Assembly: GCA_025964295.1 (NCBI GenBank) | Contig: JAOPZD010000255.1 | Location: 1-9,079 of the forward strand | Length of the DNA: 9,079 nt | From: Conexibacter sp. | Lineage (GTDB): Bacteria; Actinomycetota; Thermoleophilia; Solirubrobacterales; Solirubrobacteraceae | Direction of reading: 5' to 3' | Shown: in pieces, positions 7,213-9,079 of the stretch | How positions within the stretch are numbered: position 1 is the stretch's first letter | Layout of the letters: every line of letters starts with the position of its first letter | Notes under the pieces: generated by a model | Database searches by the model: none | Seen by the model: the letters and a program-made list of their open reading frames with translations, nothing else | What the model was told of the DNA's origin: nothing | Translations under genes and position numbers: made by a program

Positions 7213-7242
7213 GACAAGGCGACGCGGCGGGATGTGACAGCG
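7213..7242 (-). promoter_or_regulatory. ECF41-type promoter upstream of the sigma factor gene (autoregulation)
   Basis: On the minus strand CGCTGTCACA (7242-7233) is followed by 16 nt (7232-7217) and TGTCAA (7216-7211), 38 nt before the sigma ATG. It shares the -35 block CGCTGTCAC, the spacing and the -10 block TGTCA with the YceI promoter. The same bases read on the plus strand give TTGACA at 7211-7216, which could be a -35 for the divergent bicupin gene, but no good plus-strand -10 follows. Confidence 0.65.
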
Positions 7243-7252
7243 TTCGCCGCGC

Positions 7253-8239
7253 GTGCCTCTCAAGAAGGTGAACATCCTCAGCGTCGAGCTGGACGAGCGT
7301 CTCGACGAAGCCGGCTTCGGTCACGTCGCCACCGCGGCCGGCGTCCGGCTGGGGGCCCACCGGATCGGCGCGAGCGTCTACGAAGCCGAGGCGGGCGTGC
7401 CGATCTGGCCGTACCACTACCACCACGGCATCGAGGAGTGGCTCTACGTCATCGCGGGCGCCCCGGTGCTTCGCGAGCCCGCGGGAGAGCGGATCCTGGC
7501 GCCAGGCGATCTCGTCTGCTTCCCGTCCGGGCATCTCGGAGCCCACACCGTGAGAGGACCGGGTCGGTTCGCGATCTTCTCGACGGGTCACGACGCCGGA
7601 CCGTGGATGAGCGTCTATCCCGACTCGGACAAGGTCAGCGGCCCGGGAGGCGTCCTGCTCCGAACGGGCGCGGTCGGCTACTGGCATGGCGAGGGGACGG
7701 CGGGGCCGTCGGAGCCGGCTGAGGTCGTGCGCGAGCCGACGACGTCGCCACCGCGGCCGGCGGTGAACGCGCTGGCCCTCACTGAGCAGGCCAGGCTGGG
7801 CCCGCTGCTGGGCGCCGACCGGCTCGACGGCACGGTGGCGGACTTCGATCCCGGAGCGGGAGCCGACCCCTACCACTACATCTACGGGCGAGAGGAGTGG
7901 CTGCTGGTCCTGGCCGGCACGCCCACCCTGCGCCACCCCGGAGGTGAGAGTCCCCTCGAGGCCGGCGATCTCGTGTGCTTCCCGGAAGGCCCGGCCGGCG
8001 CCCACCGGCTGATCAACCGCGGCGAGTCGATCGTGCGCGCCCTGCTCTTGTCGACGACGGGTGTGCCGGCGAACGTCTGCTACCCCGACACCCGGCACTG
8101 GCTGATCCACAACGGGGTCGGGGACGGCGTTGAGGTCCGCGAGACCGGCGGTACCACGCGCTCGCGGCCTCTGGGTCGGCCGATGGCCATCCGGGAGACC
8201 TGGGTAGGTTCCAAGGCATGCCCAGCAGACGAGTCGTGA
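7253..8239 (+). CDS. Bicupin protein (two tandem cupin domains)
   Basis: A 328-residue protein with two homologous cupin domains, presumably cytosolic. Domain 1 (about 35-125) has WPYHYHHGIEEWLYVIAG (H55, H57, E61/E62) and LAPGDLVCFPSGHLGAHTV (H98), a complete 3-His/Glu metal set. Domain 2 (about 192-290) has PYHYIYGREEWLLVLAG (H208, Ile210 where the second His should be, E214/E215) and LEAGDLVCFPEGPAGAHRL (H251), so it may bind metal differently or be structural. The near-identical GDLVCFP blocks show internal duplication. Each domain is followed by a V-x-Y-P-D segment (YPDSDK, YPDTRH). The start GTG 7253 gives MPLKKVNILS, plausible for the family; GTG 7268 is an alternative. No good ribosome-binding sequence is seen for either. 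The gene diverges from the sigma factor gene with a 77-bp shared upstream region and overlaps the next gene. The reaction is unknown. Confidence 0.88.
   Translation: MPLKKVNILSVELDERLDEAGFGHVATAAGVRLGAHRIGASVYEAEAGVPIWPYHYHHGIEEWLYVIAGAPVLREPAGERILAPGDLVCFPSGHLGAHTVRGPGRFAIFSTGHDAGPWMSVYPDSDKVSGPGGVLLRTGAVGYWHGEGTAGPSEPAEVVREPTTSPPRPAVNALALTEQARLGPLLGADRLDGTVADFDPGAGADPYHYIYGREEWLLVLAGTPTLRHPGGESPLEAGDLVCFPEGPAGAHRLINRGESIVRALLLSTTGVPANVCYPDTRHWLIHNGVGDGVEVRETGGTTRSRPLGRPMAIRETWVGSKACPADES
8205..8210 (+). promoter_or_regulatory. Candidate -10 box TAGGTT inside the bicupin gene
   Basis: TAGGTT matches TANNNT and ends exactly 7 nt before the ATG at 8218, the same spacing as TACCGT before the first aldo/keto reductase. 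It would give a leaderless transcript for the VOC gene from within the bicupin coding sequence. No clear -35 box is visible, and the match could be chance. Confidence 0.3.
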
Positions 8240-8625
8240 TCGACCACATGGCAATCGGAGTCAGCGATCTGCGCGCCAGCCGGCGGTTCTACCTGGCCGC
8301 GCTTGCCCCACTCGGGTTCGTCGAGCAGGACAGCTGGAGCGACGATGCGCGCGAGGTGGCGTTCGGCCCCGACGACCTCGACGACTTCGCGATCTCGACC
8401 AAGTATCCGGCGACGGCCGGCGGCCACGTGGCCTTCGCCGCCGACTCGCGCGACCAGGTCGATGCCTTCCACGACGCCGCGCTCGCGGCCGGCGGCACCG
8501 ACAACGGCGGCCCGGGAGTCCGGCCGGAGTACTCGGCGGGCTACTACGGCGCGTTCGTGCTCGATCCCGACGGCTACAACATCGAAGCCGTCTACCACGA
8601 GCCGCAGCGCCGATCCACGTCGTGA
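8218..8625 (+). CDS. VOC superfamily (glyoxalase/dioxygenase fold) protein
   Basis: A 135-residue protein of the vicinal oxygen chelate superfamily. It opens with VIDHMAIGVSDLRASRRFYL and has a second half GGHVAFAADSRDQVDAFHDA followed by GAFVLDPDGYNIEAVYHE. The expected metal ligands are H10, H70 and E123 (numbered from ATG 8218). Members include glyoxalase I, bleomycin/fosfomycin resistance proteins and extradiol dioxygenases; the exact reaction cannot be inferred. Start choice is open. ATG 8218 overlaps the bicupin gene by 22 nt and has a -10-like box 7 nt upstream, whereas GTG 8236 would give a GTGA stop-start overlap of 4 nt, typical of translational coupling, and still retains the first metal His. 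ATG 8248 would lose that His and is unlikely. A hairpin follows 6 nt after the stop. Close packing with the bicupin suggests related roles in small-molecule metabolism or detoxification. Confidence 0.88.
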   Translation: MPSRRVVIDHMAIGVSDLRASRRFYLAALAPLGFVEQDSWSDDAREVAFGPDDLDDFAISTKYPATAGGHVAFAADSRDQVDAFHDAALAAGGTDNGGPGVRPEYSAGYYGAFVLDPDGYNIEAVYHEPQRRSTS

Positions 8626-8631
8626 CGGCGA

Positions 8632-8652
8632 ACGTCACCGCCAAGGTGACGT
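8632..8652 (+). terminator. Terminator-like hairpin after the VOC gene
   Basis: ACGTCACC (8632-8639) and GGTGACGT (8645-8652) form a perfect 8-bp stem with a 5-nt loop (GCCAA), starting 6 nt after the TGA at 8623-8625. It is followed by GGTTCCC and not a proper T-tract. The position supports a terminator for the bicupin-VOC unit. Confidence 0.5.
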
Positions 8653-8686
8653 GGTTCCCGGCGCGGCCTCCTTGCCGGATTGGCAC

Positions 8687-8711
8687 TGCAACACGGACAC
8701 GAGGTGTTGCA
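8687..8711. promoter_or_regulatory. Perfect 8-bp inverted repeat, candidate operator of the hydrolase gene
   Basis: TGCAACAC (8687-8694) and GTGTTGCA (8704-8711) are perfect inverted arms separated by 9 nt, about 17 nt centre to centre. The right arm overlaps the putative -35 hexamer TTGCAT (8707-8712) of the downstream gene, so a bound dimer would be placed to block transcription. The arms could also form an RNA hairpin only in read-through transcripts. The regulator is not seen in the window. Confidence 0.4.
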
Positions 8712-8735
8712 TGGCGCGGAGCCGGTCCCTAGCCT
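8707..8735 (+). promoter_or_regulatory. Candidate housekeeping-type promoter of the secreted hydrolase
   Basis: TTGCAT (8707-8712), a 17-nt spacer, and TAGCCT (8730-8735) form a plausible -35/-10 pair at the optimal spacing. The start would fall near 8742, giving a leader of about 60 nt with GGAGG at 8793-8797 before the ATG at 8802. Confidence 0.4.
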
Positions 8736-8801
8736 CGCGCCTCGGTCAGCTTCCGGGTCCGCGTTGGCCGCTGGGTCACAGCCATCTCCACTGGAGGTTC
8801 C

Positions 8802-9079
8802 ATGCGCCGTTCGTCTCTCCTCGCGGGCGTCTTCGCCATGCTCGCGTGCGTCCTGCCGTCCCCCGCGGGCGCGGCAATCCACGGTCCCGATCCGACCGTC
8901 GCCGCCCTGCAGGCGTCCTCGGGCTCCTACGCCGTCAGCCAGATCACGGTCACCGACGCCAACACGCCCGGCTTCGGCGCCGCCACCATCTACTACCCGA
9001 CCACCACGGCGGAGGGCACGTTCGGCGGCGTCGCCATCGCGCCGGGCTTCACCGAGACGCAGTCGGCGATCTCGTGGCT
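8802..9079 (+). CDS. Secreted cutinase/PETase-like polyester hydrolase, N-terminal part (3' truncated by window)
   Basis: Only the first 92 codons are present. A signal peptide (MRRSSLLAGVFAMLACVLPS, then PAGAA as cleavage region near residues 23-25) is followed by the mature start IHGPDPTVAALQASSGSYAV. It then reads TPGFGAATIYYPTTTAEGTF and GGVAIAPGFTETQSAISW. This order, G-P-x-P-T, Y/F-x-V, G-F/Y-G-x-x-T-I-Y-Y-P-T, PG-F/Y-T-x-x-Q-S-x-I-x-W, is the N-terminal pattern of actinobacterial cutinases (Thermobifida type), leaf-branch compost cutinase and Ideonella PETase. In these alpha/beta hydrolases the aromatic residue of the PG-F/Y-T motif (F83 here) lies at the substrate cleft and its backbone contributes to the oxyanion hole. 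The catalytic Ser (G-x-S-M-G), Asp and His lie beyond the window. The start ATG 8802 has GGAGG with a 4-nt spacer. Natural substrates are likely cutin, aliphatic polyesters or triglycerides; activity on PET is not shown by sequence. Confidence 0.85.
   Translation, partial: MRRSSLLAGVFAMLACVLPSPAGAAIHGPDPTVAALQASSGSYAVSQITVTDANTPGFGAATIYYPTTTAEGTFGGVAIAPGFTETQSAISW

Noticed and set aside
6147..7214. Plus-strand open frame opposite the sigma factor
   Set aside because: The sigma factor is identified by region 2, region 4 and three ECF41 motifs, and the opposing frame has no similarity to anything recognised.
7211..7239. Housekeeping promoter TTGACA for the bicupin gene on the plus strand
   Set aside because: No acceptable -10 lies 16-18 nt downstream (the bases are TGTGACA), and the same positions are better explained by the minus-strand ECF41-type promoter. 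It may still contribute.
7172..8254. Minus-strand open frame opposite the bicupin gene
   Set aside because: It covers the sigma promoter region and the whole bicupin gene with Arg-rich sequence lacking domains; the plus-strand cupin motifs are unambiguous.
8632..8652. The hairpin after the VOC gene as an operator for the hydrolase
   Set aside because: It lies right after a stop codon with a 5-nt loop suited to RNA folding and far from the putative -35, so a terminator is the simpler reading.

Overview
The window is visibly GC-rich with strongly G/C-biased third codon positions. The protein styles (secreted Ig/LamG protein, Cys-paired WNGTSW repeat protein, ECF41 sigma factor, cupin/aldo-keto reductase clusters) point to a high-GC actinobacterium. 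A soil Thermoleophilia/Solirubrobacterales lineage is my best guess, made from general resemblance and not from any marker gene. No rRNA, tRNA, CRISPR, transposase or insertion-sequence feature is visible. No stretch longer than 300 bases lacks a gene.

Left part (1-2270): the 3' end of a large secreted Ig-like/LamG protein on the plus strand converges on a minus-strand secreted repeat protein. A strong GNRA-capped hairpin at 913-942 lies between them. The repeat protein has seven Cys-paired repeats and looks like a circularly closed seven-bladed beta-propeller. Its promoter region is shared with a divergent aldo/keto reductase and contains a perfect 7-2-7 dyad.

Centre-left (2278-5484): two tandem paralogous aldo/keto reductases and a small cupin form a probable redox/detoxification operon. 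Between the reductases (3304-3423) lies what appears to be the decayed scar of an MmyB-type helix-turn-helix regulator, with N-terminal and C-terminal fragments joined by an internal deletion. A SnoaL-like/NTF2-fold protein follows as a separate transcription unit and converges, through a shared hairpin, on a YceI protein.

Centre-right (5515-7242, minus strand): an ECF41-type (SigJ-like) sigma factor with a C-terminal SnoaL-like domain, followed by the YceI gene. Both genes are preceded by the same bipartite element, CGCTGTCAC-R-N16-TGTCA, at nearly the same distance from the start codon. It resembles the ECF41 promoter consensus as I recall it. This suggests a compact autoregulated sigma-YceI stress module. 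The sigma factor carries an unusual helical insertion of about 50 residues inside its regulatory domain.

Right part (7253-9079): a bicupin protein diverges from the sigma gene and overlaps a VOC/glyoxalase-fold protein. After a terminator-like hairpin there is a well-formed promoter/operator region and the first 92 codons of a secreted polyester hydrolase of the cutinase/PETase family. It is cut by the window edge before its catalytic serine.
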